A DNA stretch of 64,000 bases from Pseudomonas mediterranea CFBP 5447 (GTDB lineage: Bacteria; Pseudomonadota; Gammaproteobacteria; Pseudomonadales; Pseudomonadaceae): the NCBI RefSeq assembly GCF_000774145.1, contig NZ_KN322981.1, forward strand, positions 124,001 through 188,000. The letters run 5' to 3'. This document shows positions 7,909 through 17,141 of this stretch, piece by piece. Each line of letters opens with the position of its first letter. Position 1 is the first letter of the stretch. The position numbers and the translations under genes were made by a program. The notes under the pieces were generated by a model. The model worked only from the letters and a program-made list of their open reading frames with translations. It was not told the DNA's origin and made no database searches.

Positions 7909-8889
7909 TTACGCCGCGCCGTCGAGGAACTGCTCGGCGTAGTGACACGCTACCAACCGATTATCCAGAGGACGCAAGGCCGGTTCATCGGTCTTGCAAC
8001 GCTCGGTGGCATACGGACAACGCTTGTGGAAGGCGCAGCCGGACGGTGGGTTAAGCGGGTTGGGTAATTCCCCGACGATCTTGATCTTCGGCTTGTTCGG
8101 GTCCGGGTGGATGGTCGGGGTGGCCGACAGCAGCGCCTGAGTGTACGGGTGCAGTGGGCGGCTGTAGATGGACTCGTTAGGGCCCATTTCCACCGGACGA
8201 CCGAGGTACATCACCATCACGTCGTCCGCTACGTGCTGCACCACCGCCAGGTTGTGGGAGATGAACACGTAGGCGGTGTTGAATTCCTGCTGCAAATCCA
8301 TGAACAGGTTCAGCACCTGGGCCTGGATCGACACGTCCAGCGCCGAGGTCGGTTCGTCCGCCACCAGCACCTTGGGTTGCAGCATCATGGCGCGGGCCAG
8401 GGCGATGCGCTGGCGCTGGCCGCCGGAGAACATGTGCGGGTAGCGCTGATAATGCTCGGGACGCAGGCCCACCTGCTTCATCATCGCCTGGACTTTTTCC
8501 CGCCGCTCGGTGGCCGACAGGCTGGTGTTGATCAGCAGCGGTTCGGCCAATTGATCGCCGATCTTCTGCCGCGGGTTGAGGGACGCGTAAGGGCTCTGGA
8601 ACACCATCTGCACGTCTTTGCGCAACTGCTTGCGCTCGGCCTTGTTGGCGCCGGCGACTTCCTGCCCGGCGATTTTCAACGAGCCGGAGGACGGTTCTTC
8701 GATCAGGGTCAGGGCCCGGGCGAGGGTGGATTTGCCGCAACCGGATTCGCCCACCACGGCCAGGGTCTTGCCGGCCTCGAGCTCGAACGACACGCCGTTG
8801 AGGGCGCGCACGGTGGCGTGGCCCTTGAACATGCCACGGGACACTTCGTAATGACGGGTCAGGTCACGGGCGGTAAGTACGACGGCCAT
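7909..8889 (-). CDS. dppF: Dipeptide ABC transporter ATP-binding protein DppF
   Basis: A 326-residue ATPase and last gene of the dpp operon; with DppD it powers the DppBC channel. Walker A is VGESGCGKST, the signature is FSGGQRQRIALARA and Walker B is VLVADEPTSALD. The C-terminal oligopeptide/dipeptide ABC extension has the cysteine pattern CAFHKRCPYATERC, which binds an Fe-S cluster in characterised homologues. ATG at 8887-8889 overlaps the dppD TGA by one base; a GTG three bases earlier is an alternative. GGAGG is upstream. Overlap implies translational coupling with dppD. Confidence 0.95.
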   Translation of the reverse strand: MAVVLTARDLTRHYEVSRGMFKGHATVRALNGVSFELEAGKTLAVVGESGCGKSTLARALTLIEEPSSGSLKIAGQEVAGANKAERKQLRKDVQMVFQSPYASLNPRQKIGDQLAEPLLINTSLSATERREKVQAMMKQVGLRPEHYQRYPHMFSGGQRQRIALARAMMLQPKVLVADEPTSALDVSIQAQVLNLFMDLQQEFNTAYVFISHNLAVVQHVADDVMVMYLGRPVEMGPNESIYSRPLHPYTQALLSATPTIHPDPNKPKIKIVGELPNPLNPPSGCAFHKRCPYATERCKTDEPALRPLDNRLVACHYAEQFLDGAA

Positions 8890-9857
8890 CACGCCACCTC
8901 CTGGTTCAGCGGGTAGAAGCAGCGGGCGAGGCTGTTGGTTTTCGGGTCAAGGGCTGGGCGTTGTTGACGGCAGTTGTCCTGCACGTAGGGGCAGCGTGGC
9001 GACAACAGGCAGCCTTGCGGACGGTCGTAGCGGCCAGGAACGATGCCCGGCAGCGTCGCCAGGCGCTCGGCGCCCATGCTGTGTTCCGGAATCGCCGCCA
9101 GCAACGCTTCGCTGTACGGGTGGGCCGGAATGTCGAACAACTGCGGCACCTTGCCCACTTCCACGGCTTGACCGGCGTACATCACGCAGACGCGCTGGGC
9201 GGTTTCCGCGACGACGGCGAGGTCGTGGGTAATCAACACCAGGCCCATGTTCTGTTCTTTCTGCAGGGCCAGCAGCAGGTCCATGATCTGCGCCTGGATG
9301 GTCACGTCCAGGGCGGTGGTCGGTTCGTCGGCGATCAACAGCTTCGGCTCGCCGGCAATGGCCATGGCAATCGCCACGCGCTGGCTCATGCCGCCGGACA
9401 GTTGATGAGGGTAAGCCTCCATGCGGCTCGCGGCGCCCGGGATCTCGACTTTTTCCAGCAGTTCGATGGCGCGCTTGCGGGCGGCCTTGCCGGACATCTT
9501 CAGGTGCAGGCGCAGCACTTCTTCGATCTGGAAGCCCACGGTGTAGCTGGGGTTGAGCGCGGTCATCGGGTCCTGGAACACCATCGCCAGGTCCTTGCCG
9601 ACGATCTGCCGGCGCTGACGGGCGCTCAGCTTGAGCATGTTCTTGCCGTCGAAGTTCAGCGCATCGGCGGTGACGATGCCGGGGTGCTCGATCAGGCCCA
9701 TCAGCGCCATCATGGTCACGGATTTACCCGAGCCCGATTCGCCAACGATGGCCAGTACTTCGCCTTTTTCCACGCTCAGGTCTAGGCCATCGACCACGGG
9801 TACGGCGTTGGCGTCGCCGAAGCGGACGTTGAGATTCTTGATTTCTAGCAGTGACAT
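8889..9857 (-). CDS. dppD: Dipeptide ABC transporter ATP-binding protein DppD
   Basis: A 322-residue ATPase partner of DppF. Walker A is VGESGSGKS, the signature is [14 protein letters not shown] and Walker B is [12 protein letters not shown]; the C-terminal cysteine cluster [14 protein letters not shown] is typical of the Opp/Dpp family. The start at [11 protein letters not shown] (ATG 9855-9857) has GAGGAG upstream; the longer frame to 9902 runs into the end of dppC. The gap to dppC is 10 bases. Confidence 0.95.
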   Translation of the reverse strand: MSLLEIKNLNVRFGDANAVPVVDGLDLSVEKGEVLAIVGESGSGKSVTMMALMGLIEHPGIVTADALNFDGKNMLKLSARQRRQIVGKDLAMVFQDPMTALNPSYTVGFQIEEVLRLHLKMSGKAARKRAIELLEKVEIPGAASRMEAYPHQLSGGMSQRVAIAMAIAGEPKLLIADEPTTALDVTIQAQIMDLLLALQKEQNMGLVLITHDLAVVAETAQRVCVMYAGQAVEVGKVPQLFDIPAHPYSEALLAAIPEHSMGAERLATLPGIVPGRYDRPQGCLLSPRCPYVQDNCRQQRPALDPKTNSLARCFYPLNQEVA

Positions 9858-9867
9858 GGGAATCTCC

Positions 9868-10779
9868 TCAGGCGGCATTCTTGAGTTTCGGGTCCAGCGC
9901 ATCGCGCAGGCCGTCGCCCATCAGGTTGATTGCCAGCACGCTGAGCAAAATGGTCAAACCGGGCAGGCTCACGACCCACCAGGCGCGTTCGATGTAGTCC
10001 CGGGCCGAGGCCAGCATGGTGCCCCACTCCGGCGTCGGCGGCTGCACGCCCAGGCCGAGGAAGCCCAGGGCGGCGGCGTCGAGGATGGCCGAGGAAAAGC
10101 TCAGGGTCGCCTGGACGATCAGCGGTGCCATGCAATTGGGCAGCACGGTGATGAACATCAGGCGCGGCAGGCCGGCACCGGCCAGACGGGCGGCGGTCAC
10201 GTAGTCGCGGTTCAGTTCGCCCATGACGGCGGCGCGGGTCAGGCGTACGTAGGACGGCAGCGACACGATGGCGATGGCGATCACGGTGTTGATCAGGCCT
10301 GGGCCGAGGATGGCGACGATGGCCACGGCCAGCAGCAGCGAAGGCAGGGCCAGCATGATGTCCATCAGGCGCATGATGGTCGGGCCGAGGATGCGCGGGA
10401 AGAACCCGGCGAACAGGCCCAGCAGGATGCCCGGGATCAGCGACATCACCACCGACGACAAGCCGATCAGCAGCGACAGGCGCGAACCCTGGATCAGCCG
10501 GGACAGCAGGTCGCGGCCCAGTTCGTCGGTGCCCAGCAGGAACTGGATCTGCCCGCCTTCGAGCCAGGCCGGCGGCGTCAGCAGGAAGTCGCGGTACTGC
10601 TCGCTCGGATCGTGGGGGGCGACCCACGGGGCGAAGATCGCGCAGAACACCACCAGGATCATGAACATCAGCCCGGCCACGGCGCCCTTGTTACGGGAAA
10701 ACGCCTGCCAGAATTCTTTGTACGGGGACGGGTACAGCAGGCTTTGATCGACTGCTACCGAAGGAGTTGGAGTACTCAT
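9868..10779 (-). CDS. dppC: Dipeptide ABC transporter permease DppC
   Basis: A 303-residue inner-membrane permease. It has the N-terminal OppC-type segment (first helix near residues 30-50), a periplasmic loop with [15 protein letters not shown], and the ATPase-docking loop [24 protein letters not shown]. Five to six membrane helices are visible. The start [13 protein letters not shown] (ATG 10777-10779) is preferred over an upstream one that overlaps dppB. The two genes are 10 bases apart, within the dppA4-dppBCDF run. Confidence 0.95.
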   Translation of the reverse strand: MSTPTPSVAVDQSLLYPSPYKEFWQAFSRNKGAVAGLMFMILVVFCAIFAPWVAPHDPSEQYRDFLLTPPAWLEGGQIQFLLGTDELGRDLLSRLIQGSRLSLLIGLSSVVMSLIPGILLGLFAGFFPRILGPTIMRLMDIMLALPSLLLAVAIVAILGPGLINTVIAIAIVSLPSYVRLTRAAVMGELNRDYVTAARLAGAGLPRLMFITVLPNCMAPLIVQATLSFSSAILDAAALGFLGLGVQPPTPEWGTMLASARDYIERAWWVVSLPGLTILLSVLAINLMGDGLRDALDPKLKNAA

Positions 10780-10789
10780 GGATTTGATC

Positions 10790-11800
10790 TCAGCGCTGGT
10801 GACGGATGCGTGGGTTGGCAAAGCCGTAGAGGATGTCCACGACGAAGTTGACCAGAATCACCAGGCAGGCGATTAACAGGATGCCGTTCTGCACCACGGG
10901 GTAGTCCCGGGCGCCGATGGCTTCGATCAGCCACTTGCCGATGCCCGGCCAGGAGAAGATCGTTTCGGTCAGGACCGCACCGGCCAGCAGTGTGCCGACC
11001 TGCAGGCCGACCACGGTCAATACCGGGATCAGCGCGTTGCGCAGGCCGTGGACGAACACCACGCGCGTTGGCGACAGGCCCTTGGCCCGGGCGGTGCGGA
11101 TGTAGTCTTCGCGCAGCACTTCCAGCATCGAAGAGCGGGTCATGCGGGCGATCACCGCCAGCGGAATGGTGCCCAGCACAATGGCCGGCAGGATCAAGTG
11201 GTGCAGCGCGTCGAGGAACGCGCCCGGCTCATCGGCGAGCAAGGTGTCGATCAGCATGAAGCCGGTTTTCGGCTCGATGTCGTAGAGCAGGTCGATGCGT
11301 CCCGATACCGGGGTCCAGCCCAGGGACACCGAGAAGAACATGATCAGGATCAGGCCCCACCAGAAGATCGGCATCGAATACCCCGCCAGGGAGACGCCCA
11401 TCACCCCATGGTCGAACAGGGACCCTCGCTTGAGTGCCGCGATCACCCCGGCCAGCAGGCCCAGGATACCGGCGAACAACAGGGCGGCCATGGACAGTTC
11501 CAGGGTCGCGGGAAACAGTGAGCTGAACTCGGTCCAGACGCTTTCGCGGGTGCGCAACGATTCGCCGAGATCACCGTGGGCCAGTTTGCCGATGTAGTCC
11601 AGGTACTGGGCGTACAGCGGTTTATTGAGGCCAAGGCGTTCCATTGCCTGAGCATGCATTTCGGGATCGACCCGACGTTCGCCCATCATCACTTCCACGG
11701 GGTCGCCGGGAATCATGCGAATCAACGCGAAGGTCAGCAAGGTGATGCCGAAGAACGTGGGGATCAACAATCCCAGTCGGCGGGCAATAAAACTAAACAT
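10790..11800 (-). CDS. dppB: Dipeptide ABC transporter permease DppB
   Basis: A 336-residue inner-membrane permease that forms the translocation channel with DppC. The N-terminus MFSFIARRLGLLIPTFFGIT with LIRMIPGDP is typical of the OppB/DppB group, and the docking loop DYIRTARAKGLSPTRVVFVHGLRN is intact. The final segment FVVDILYGFANPRIR is also canonical. It follows dppA4 after a 75-base gap. Confidence 0.95.
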   Translation of the reverse strand: MFSFIARRLGLLIPTFFGITLLTFALIRMIPGDPVEVMMGERRVDPEMHAQAMERLGLNKPLYAQYLDYIGKLAHGDLGESLRTRESVWTEFSSLFPATLELSMAALLFAGILGLLAGVIAALKRGSLFDHGVMGVSLAGYSMPIFWWGLILIMFFSVSLGWTPVSGRIDLLYDIEPKTGFMLIDTLLADEPGAFLDALHHLILPAIVLGTIPLAVIARMTRSSMLEVLREDYIRTARAKGLSPTRVVFVHGLRNALIPVLTVVGLQVGTLLAGAVLTETIFSWPGIGKWLIEAIGARDYPVVQNGILLIACLVILVNFVVDILYGFANPRIRHQR

Positions 11801-11875
11801 CTTCAGGTGTACCTCATCAGCCGGTTAGGCATGTCCGGCACCCCTTCGATCAGGGGATACCGGACGCTTTCTTAT

Positions 11876-13471
11876 CTACTTCACCTGGGTGGTGGCGAAG
11901 TTGTTGGTGGTGAGCGGGCTAATGGAGTAGCCCTCTACGTTCTTGCGCATTGCCGTGAACATCCGGGTGTGGGCCATGCTGATCCACGGTTGGTCCTGGT
12001 TGAAAATCACCTGGGCCTGTTCATAGAGCTTGATGCGCTCCTCGGGGTTCACTGTGGCGCGGGCCTGGTCGATCAGCGCCTGGAATTTCTCGTTGCACCA
12101 GCGGGCGTAGTTTTCGCCGTTCTTGGCCGCCTCGCAACTGAGCATAGGCGTCAGGAAGTTATCCGGGTCGCCGTTGTCGCCCGCCCATCCGGCGGAGACC
12201 ATGTCGTGCTCGCCGTTTTTCGCGCGCTTGAGCATTTCGCCCCATTCCATGACGCGGATGTCGACCTTGATCCCGACTTTCGCCAGGTCAGCCTGCATCA
12301 TCTGCGCGCCGAGCATCGGGTTGGGGTTGGTCGGGCCGCCGCCGTTGCGGGTGAACAGGGTGAACACGGTGCCTTCCGGCACGCCGGCTTCCTTGAGCAG
12401 TTGGCGCGCCTTGTCCAGGTCCCGGGGTGGATTCTTCAGCTCGTGATTGAAGCCCAGCAGCGTTGGCGGGTAAGGGTTGACCGCCACGGTAGCGTTGCCC
12501 TTGCCGAACAGTGCGTTGACGTAGGCTTCCTTATCGAAGGCGATGTCGATGGCTTTGCGCACCCGCACATCGCTCATGTATTTGTGCTGGGTGTTCATGG
12601 CGACGTAGGACACGGTCATGGCGTCCAGTTCATCGACCTTCAGGTTGGCGTCTTTCTTGATGCTCGGGATGTCGTCGGGCTTGGGGTACAGCGCGACCTG
12701 GCACTCGTTGGCCTTGAGCTTCTGCAGGCGCACGTTGTTGTCGGTGGCGATGGCCAGCACCAGTGCATCGGCCGGCGGCTTGCCGCGGAAGTAGTCCGGG
12801 TTGGCCTTGAAGCGAACCTGGGCGTCCTTGTTGTAGCGCTGGAAGATGAACGGCCCGGTGCCGACCGGCTTGCTGTTGAGGTCGCCGGCCTTGTTGGCCT
12901 TGAGCAACTGGTCGGCGTATTCGGCCGGGTAGATCGAGGAGAAGGCCATGGCGATGTCGGCCAGGAACGGCGCTTCGCGGCGGGTCAGGGTGAACTTGAC
13001 CGTGTGCTCGTCGACTTTCTCGACGCTTTTCAGCAGCTCTTTGAAGCCCATGCTTTCAAAGTAGGGGAAGCCCACGCTCGACAGTTTGTGCCATGGGTGA
13101 TTCGGGTCCAGCTGGCGCTGGAAGCTCCAGACCACATCGTCGGCGTTCATGTCGCGGGTCGGCTTGAAGTATTCGGTGGTGTGGAACTTGACGCCTTTGC
13201 GCAGATGGAACGTGTACGTCAGGCCATCGTCACTGATGTCCCAGGATTCGGCCAGGGCCGGAATCACCTCGGTGGTGCCGGGCTTGAAATCGGCCAGGCG
13301 ATTGAAAATGGTTTCCGCCACGGCGTCGGCAGTGACTGCAGTCGTGTACTGGACCATGTCGAAGCCTTCCGGACTGGCTTCTGTGCAAACCACGAGTGGC
13401 TTGGCCGTGGCGCCAACGGCGACACTCAGCAACGCAGCGGCGATGGCTGCGCGTAGGGGGATCATGTTCAT
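11876..13471 (-). CDS. Periplasmic dipeptide-binding protein of the DppA family (DppA4-like)
   Basis: A 531-residue SBP_bac_5 protein that captures peptides for DppBCDF. It has a signal peptide ending VGATA and the family N-terminus LVVCTEASPEGFDMVQYTTA. DGLTYTFHLRKGVKFHTT is the conserved binding-protein signature. Two ATGs compete: 13477 lies too close to AGAGG, whereas 13471 (MNMIPLR) has eight bases of spacing and is preferred. It is the most divergent of four DppA paralogues here and the one directly joined to dppB, corresponding to PA4502 in position. A terminator lies between it and the porin gene. Confidence 0.92.
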   Translation of the reverse strand: MNMIPLRAAIAAALLSVAVGATAKPLVVCTEASPEGFDMVQYTTAVTADAVAETIFNRLADFKPGTTEVIPALAESWDISDDGLTYTFHLRKGVKFHTTEYFKPTRDMNADDVVWSFQRQLDPNHPWHKLSSVGFPYFESMGFKELLKSVEKVDEHTVKFTLTRREAPFLADIAMAFSSIYPAEYADQLLKANKAGDLNSKPVGTGPFIFQRYNKDAQVRFKANPDYFRGKPPADALVLAIATDNNVRLQKLKANECQVALYPKPDDIPSIKKDANLKVDELDAMTVSYVAMNTQHKYMSDVRVRKAIDIAFDKEAYVNALFGKGNATVAVNPYPPTLLGFNHELKNPPRDLDKARQLLKEAGVPEGTVFTLFTRNGGGPTNPNPMLGAQMMQADLAKVGIKVDIRVMEWGEMLKRAKNGEHDMVSAGWAGDNGDPDNFLTPMLSCEAAKNGENYARWCNEKFQALIDQARATVNPEERIKLYEQAQVIFNQDQPWISMAHTRMFTAMRKNVEGYSISPLTTNNFATTQVK

Positions 13472-13501
13472 CGTCATATCCTCTGCAATCGGTTGAACGG
13501 C

Positions 13502-13538
13502 AAAAAACCGAACGGTCGACCTTGTGGGTCGACCGTCG
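13502..13538 (-). terminator. Rho-independent terminator after the OpdP porin gene
   Basis: On the minus strand a hairpin (acggtcgacc/ggtcgaccgt with a short loop) is followed by six T. It begins about 8 bases after the porin stop, so opdP is likely a separate unit from dppA4-dppBCDF, or partly read through. Confidence 0.85.
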
Positions 13539-13546
13539 GTGGAAGG

Positions 13547-14920
13547 TTAGAGAATGTTGAACGGAACGGTGGTGACCAAGCGGAACTCGTTGATGCTGCC
13601 GTCGGCCTGGTTACGGCTGGAACGGTGTTCGGTGTAGGTGGCACGAATGGCCGTGGCCTTCAGGGGGCCACTCTGCACCGCATAGGACGCGCCGACGCCG
13701 GTTTCATAGTGGTTCTCGTCATCCATGCCGCGTACGTCATAGGCGGTACCGGTGTAGTGGGTGCCGTCGATGCCCCAGCCGCGCGCACGGTAGACGTTGA
13801 ATTTCAGACCTGGCACGCCGTATTCGGCCATGTTGATGCCATAGGCGATCTGGAAGGATTTTTCGTTCGGGCCGTTGAAATCCGACAGCAGGGAGTTGGC
13901 CAAGTAGATGCCGTTGGTTTCGTGCAGGTAGTCGAAGTATTCGTTACCGTTCACCGCCTGGTAGGAGAACGTCAGGGTATGGGCCTGGTGGGTCAGGCCC
14001 AGCGACAGCGAGTAGGTATCGTTGTCGATTTCCCCCATCTCCTTTTTGCCTTCGTCCACGGTCTTGTAGTAGTTCAGGCCGGTGGTCAATGCCAGCACCG
14101 ATGCGTCGCCCAGCTCGTGGGTGGCACCGAAGTAGTACTGGTTCCAGAAGTCTTCGACCTTGGAGGCGTACAGGCTGGTCTTCAAGCTCTTGAGTGGCTG
14201 GTAGTTCAGGCCGACGACGCTGACCTTGTCGGTTTCTGCGCCGTTGTTGGTGTACTCGGAGCGGAATTTCGACAGGCTCTGTTCGGTACGTGGCGAGACG
14301 CGGTCAAACACGCCGGCATCGAACGACAGGTTGCTGAACTCTTCGCTGTGCAGGCTTACACCTTCGAAACTCGAAGGCAGCGGACGGTTGCCGATTACGT
14401 CGACGATCGGGGTGCTGAAGTTCTGGCGACCCGCGGTCAGGGTGGTGTTGGAAATCCGGGCTTTTACGTTGGCCAGGCCCAGCTTGCTCCACTGGTCCAC
14501 GGCATCGCCGTTGTTCTCGGCCAGGGTGCGGTTACCACCGTTGGCAATGTCCTTGCGACTGCGATCCAGGACTACCGCGTTATAGGCCGCGACTTCGGTG
14601 CTGAAACCCACGGTGCCTTGAGTGAAGCCCGAGGTGTAGTTGAGGATGGTGCCCTGGACCCAGTTGATACGACGATCGGTGGGGCGTGTCTCACCGTGCT
14701 TCTGATAGCTGAAGTTTCCGCGTTTCAACAATTCATTGGCATACCAGTTGCGCGTAGTGCCCGACAGGCTTTGGCCGTCGATAAAGCCCTTGGCTTCGGA
14801 TTGGGCACTGGTACTCGCCAGTTCGGTCGGCACGAATGCCTGGCTTTGCTGCTCAGCGTACGCCGTAGCGGTAACGCTGCTGATGGCCAGGGCCAGTAAC
14901 GCGGTGCTGCTCAATTTCAT
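13547..14920 (-). CDS. opdP: OprD-family outer-membrane porin, OpdP-like (dipeptide channel)
   Basis: A 457-residue outer-membrane porin. The signal peptide MKLSSTALLALAISSVTATAYA is followed by the OprD-type start FIDGQSLSGTTRNWYANELLK. The body alternates amphipathic strands and ends in a C-terminal FNIL, close to the terminal aromatic signature of outer-membrane barrels. OprD porins pass basic amino acids and small peptides. Location beside four dipeptide-binding proteins matches OpdP (PA4501), the glycine-glutamate porin of P. aeruginosa. Exact substrate is inferred from context. Confidence 0.88.
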   Translation of the reverse strand: MKLSSTALLALAISSVTATAYAEQQSQAFVPTELASTSAQSEAKGFIDGQSLSGTTRNWYANELLKRGNFSYQKHGETRPTDRRINWVQGTILNYTSGFTQGTVGFSTEVAAYNAVVLDRSRKDIANGGNRTLAENNGDAVDQWSKLGLANVKARISNTTLTAGRQNFSTPIVDVIGNRPLPSSFEGVSLHSEEFSNLSFDAGVFDRVSPRTEQSLSKFRSEYTNNGAETDKVSVVGLNYQPLKSLKTSLYASKVEDFWNQYYFGATHELGDASVLALTTGLNYYKTVDEGKKEMGEIDNDTYSLSLGLTHQAHTLTFSYQAVNGNEYFDYLHETNGIYLANSLLSDFNGPNEKSFQIAYGINMAEYGVPGLKFNVYRARGWGIDGTHYTGTAYDVRGMDDENHYETGVGASYAVQSGPLKATAIRATYTEHRSSRNQADGSINEFRLVTTVPFNIL

Positions 14921-15002
14921 GGGTAACGCTCCTTTTTCTTTCTTTATTAACGCCGGTCTTTTTTGGTGATACGGCTATCGATTTTGCTGCTGACCAGGGA
15001 TC

Positions 15003-15014
15003 GCAAACGTTTGC
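15003..15014. promoter_or_regulatory. Perfect palindrome GCAAACGTTTGC, candidate LacI-family operator
   Basis: This 12-base palindrome sits about 83 bases upstream of the opdP ATG, in the 170-bp gap before the next binding-protein gene. Its core equals the classic LacI/PurR-family operator. The cognate regulator is not in this window. Confidence 0.4.
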
Positions 15015-15054
15015 AGTTGGCCTGATCGGCGAATGACGGCAAGACCTCTGCGTA

Positions 15055-15072
15055 AGGGCCCCAAGGGGCCCT
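15055..15072. terminator. GC-rich hairpin downstream of the third DppA paralogue
   Basis: The arms agggcccc/ggggccct have a two-base loop and lie 19 bases past the stop of the binding-protein gene. No T-run follows, so it may stabilise the mRNA 3' end or act as a weak terminator before opdP. Confidence 0.4.
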
Positions 15073-15090
15073 CGCTGTAGGACTGATCGG

Positions 15091-16695
15091 TTATGGGTTC
15101 AGGCTGACGCCCGAGAACACGTTGCGGCCGAAGGGGCTGACTTTGAATCCTTCGACTTTGGCACTCAGCGGCTGGTTGACCGTCGAGTGGGCAACAGGGG
15201 TGATCGGCACTTGTTGCTTGAGCAACTGTTGGGCCTGTTTGTAGAGCACGGTGCGCTGGTCGCGGTCGGTGACGACCTTGGCCTGCTTGATCAGCTTGTC
15301 GTAATCCTGGTCGCACCACATGGAGTAGTTGTTGCCGCCGATGGCGTCGCAGCTGTACAGCGTGCCCAACCAGTTGTCCGGGTCACCGTTGTCGCCGGTC
15401 CAGCCGATCAGGCTGATATCGTGCTCACCGTTCTTGGTGCGCTTGATGTACTCGCCCCATTCGTAGCTGACGATCTTCACCTTCAGGCCGATCTTCGCCC
15501 AGTCGGCCTGGAGCATTTCGGCCATCAGCTTGGCGTTGGGGTTGTACGGGCGCTGCACGGGCATGGCCCAGAGGGTGATTTCGGTGCCTTCCTTGACCCC
15601 GGCGGCCTTGAGCAGCTCCTTGGCTTTTTCCGGGTCGTAGGCGGCGTCCTTGATCGTGTCGTCGTAGGACCACTGGGTCGGTGGCATGGCGTTGACCGCC
15701 AGTTGCCCGGCGCCCTGGTACACCGCATTGAGGATGCCCTGCTTGTTCACCGCCATGTCCAGCGCACGACGCACTTCGACCTGGTCGAACGGCTTGTGGC
15801 GGGTGTTATAAGCGATGTAGCCGAGGTTGAAACCGGGTTTCTCGATCAACTGCAGCTTGGGGTCGTTCTTCAACGCCGGCACATCGGCCGGACGCGGATG
15901 CAGGGTAATCTGGCATTCGTTAGCCTTGAGCTTCTGCACCCGTACCGAGGCGTCGGTGTTGATCGAGAAGATCAGGTTCTTCAGCTTGACCCGCTCCGGC
16001 GCCCAGTAATGGGTGTTGGCGACGTAGCGGATGTTGGAGTCTTTCTGGTAACTCTTGAACTCGAACGGGCCAGTACCGATGGGTTTCTGGTTGATGTCGC
16101 TCGGCTTGCCGCTCTTGAGCAACTGCTCGGCGTACTCGGCCGACAGGATCGCAGCGAAGCTCATGGCGATGTTCTGGATGAACGCGGCATCGACGCTGTT
16201 GAGGGTCATGACCACGGTCAGTGGGCCGGTCTTCTCCACCTTGGCGATGTTCTTGTTCAGGCTCATGCCGTTGAAGTACGGGAATTCGGTGGGGTAGGCC
16301 TTGCGGAAGGGATGCTGCGGGTCAAGCATGCGGTTGAAGGTGAACAGTACGTCATCGGCGTTGAAATCACGGGTCGGCGTGAAGTAGTCGGTGCTATGGA
16401 ATTTCACCCCTTCGCGCAAATGGAACGTGTATTTCAGGCCGTCTTCGGAAATGTCCCAGCTTGTCGCCAGGCCTGGGACAACGTTGGTCGCGCCCTTTTC
16501 AAACTCGGCCAGGCGGTTGTACAGCGGCTCGGCGGCATCGTTATCGGTGGCGGTGGTGTATTGCGCCGTGTCGAAGCCGGCGGGGCTGCCTTCGGAGCAG
16601 AACACCAGGCTACCGCCGGCGGCGGCTTGGGCCGCGGATGTTGCGGCCAACAGGCCGGTACTCAGCAATGCAGAAAAAATCAGGGTATGGCGCAT
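15091..16695 (-). CDS. Periplasmic dipeptide-binding protein of the DppA family (DppA3-like)
   Basis: A 534-residue SBP_bac_5 protein. The signal peptide is MRHTLIFSALLSTGLLAATS with cleavage after AQA. The mature start is LVFCSEGSPAGFDTAQYTTATDND and the signature DGLKYTFHLREGVKFHST. ATG at 16693-16695 has GGGAG upstream; the open frame to 16827 has no hydrophobic start. It is very similar to the two paralogues on its upstream side, pointing to tandem duplication. Position next to the porin matches PA4500. Ligand range is probably short peptides. Confidence 0.92.
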   Translation of the reverse strand: MRHTLIFSALLSTGLLAATSAAQAAAGGSLVFCSEGSPAGFDTAQYTTATDNDAAEPLYNRLAEFEKGATNVVPGLATSWDISEDGLKYTFHLREGVKFHSTDYFTPTRDFNADDVLFTFNRMLDPQHPFRKAYPTEFPYFNGMSLNKNIAKVEKTGPLTVVMTLNSVDAAFIQNIAMSFAAILSAEYAEQLLKSGKPSDINQKPIGTGPFEFKSYQKDSNIRYVANTHYWAPERVKLKNLIFSINTDASVRVQKLKANECQITLHPRPADVPALKNDPKLQLIEKPGFNLGYIAYNTRHKPFDQVEVRRALDMAVNKQGILNAVYQGAGQLAVNAMPPTQWSYDDTIKDAAYDPEKAKELLKAAGVKEGTEITLWAMPVQRPYNPNAKLMAEMLQADWAKIGLKVKIVSYEWGEYIKRTKNGEHDISLIGWTGDNGDPDNWLGTLYSCDAIGGNNYSMWCDQDYDKLIKQAKVVTDRDQRTVLYKQAQQLLKQQVPITPVAHSTVNQPLSAKVEGFKVSPFGRNVFSGVSLNP

Positions 16696-16951
16696 GACGC
16701 TCCCTCTCTCGTTCGGGGTGTTAAACAGTGAACCGGCGTCCATCCGGGGACAGGTCCGGGGCACTGAGTTCATTCCATTGCATGCAGCGATGTTGCAGGT
16801 GAGAAAAGCCGTAGAGCCTCGATCCACTGTCGGGTATGCAGAGGCTTCGGGATGTAGGCAATTTCCGGGGGCTCGGCAGGTAAGGCAATGGCGCGTTTAA
16901 AAGCGCTGTTGCAGTCATGCCAGTCAGTCAAGAAAAACCAAGCTGCATGCC

Positions 16952-17107
16952 GCTCTTGTGGCGAGGGGATTTAGCGAAACGTCGCACCGCCCCACTTGGC
17001 TGCGAAGCGGCCCCAATGGCTGGCACCTTTATATGCCTGACACAGCGGGGTCGGCTCTTTAGGGCCGCTTCGCGCCCCAACGGGGATAAATCCCCTCGCC
17101 ACAAGAG
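16952..17107. repeat. REPIN, TGTGGCGAGGGGAT family
   Basis: Inverted REP copies (ctcttgtggcgagggg ... cccctcgccacaagag) enclose a 120-base loop. The outer stem is extended by four extra matching bases on each side. It lies in the 446-bp gap between two DppA paralogue genes; the rest of that gap shows no ORF I trust. Confidence 0.85.
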
Positions 17108-17141
17108 TTCTATGCAGCTAGTTGTTTAACTGGCCCGCACC

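Noticed and set aside
11576..13456. 626-codon open frame antisense to dppB and the DppA4-like gene
   Set aside because: Composition reflects the third-position GC of the real genes; no recognisable domain.
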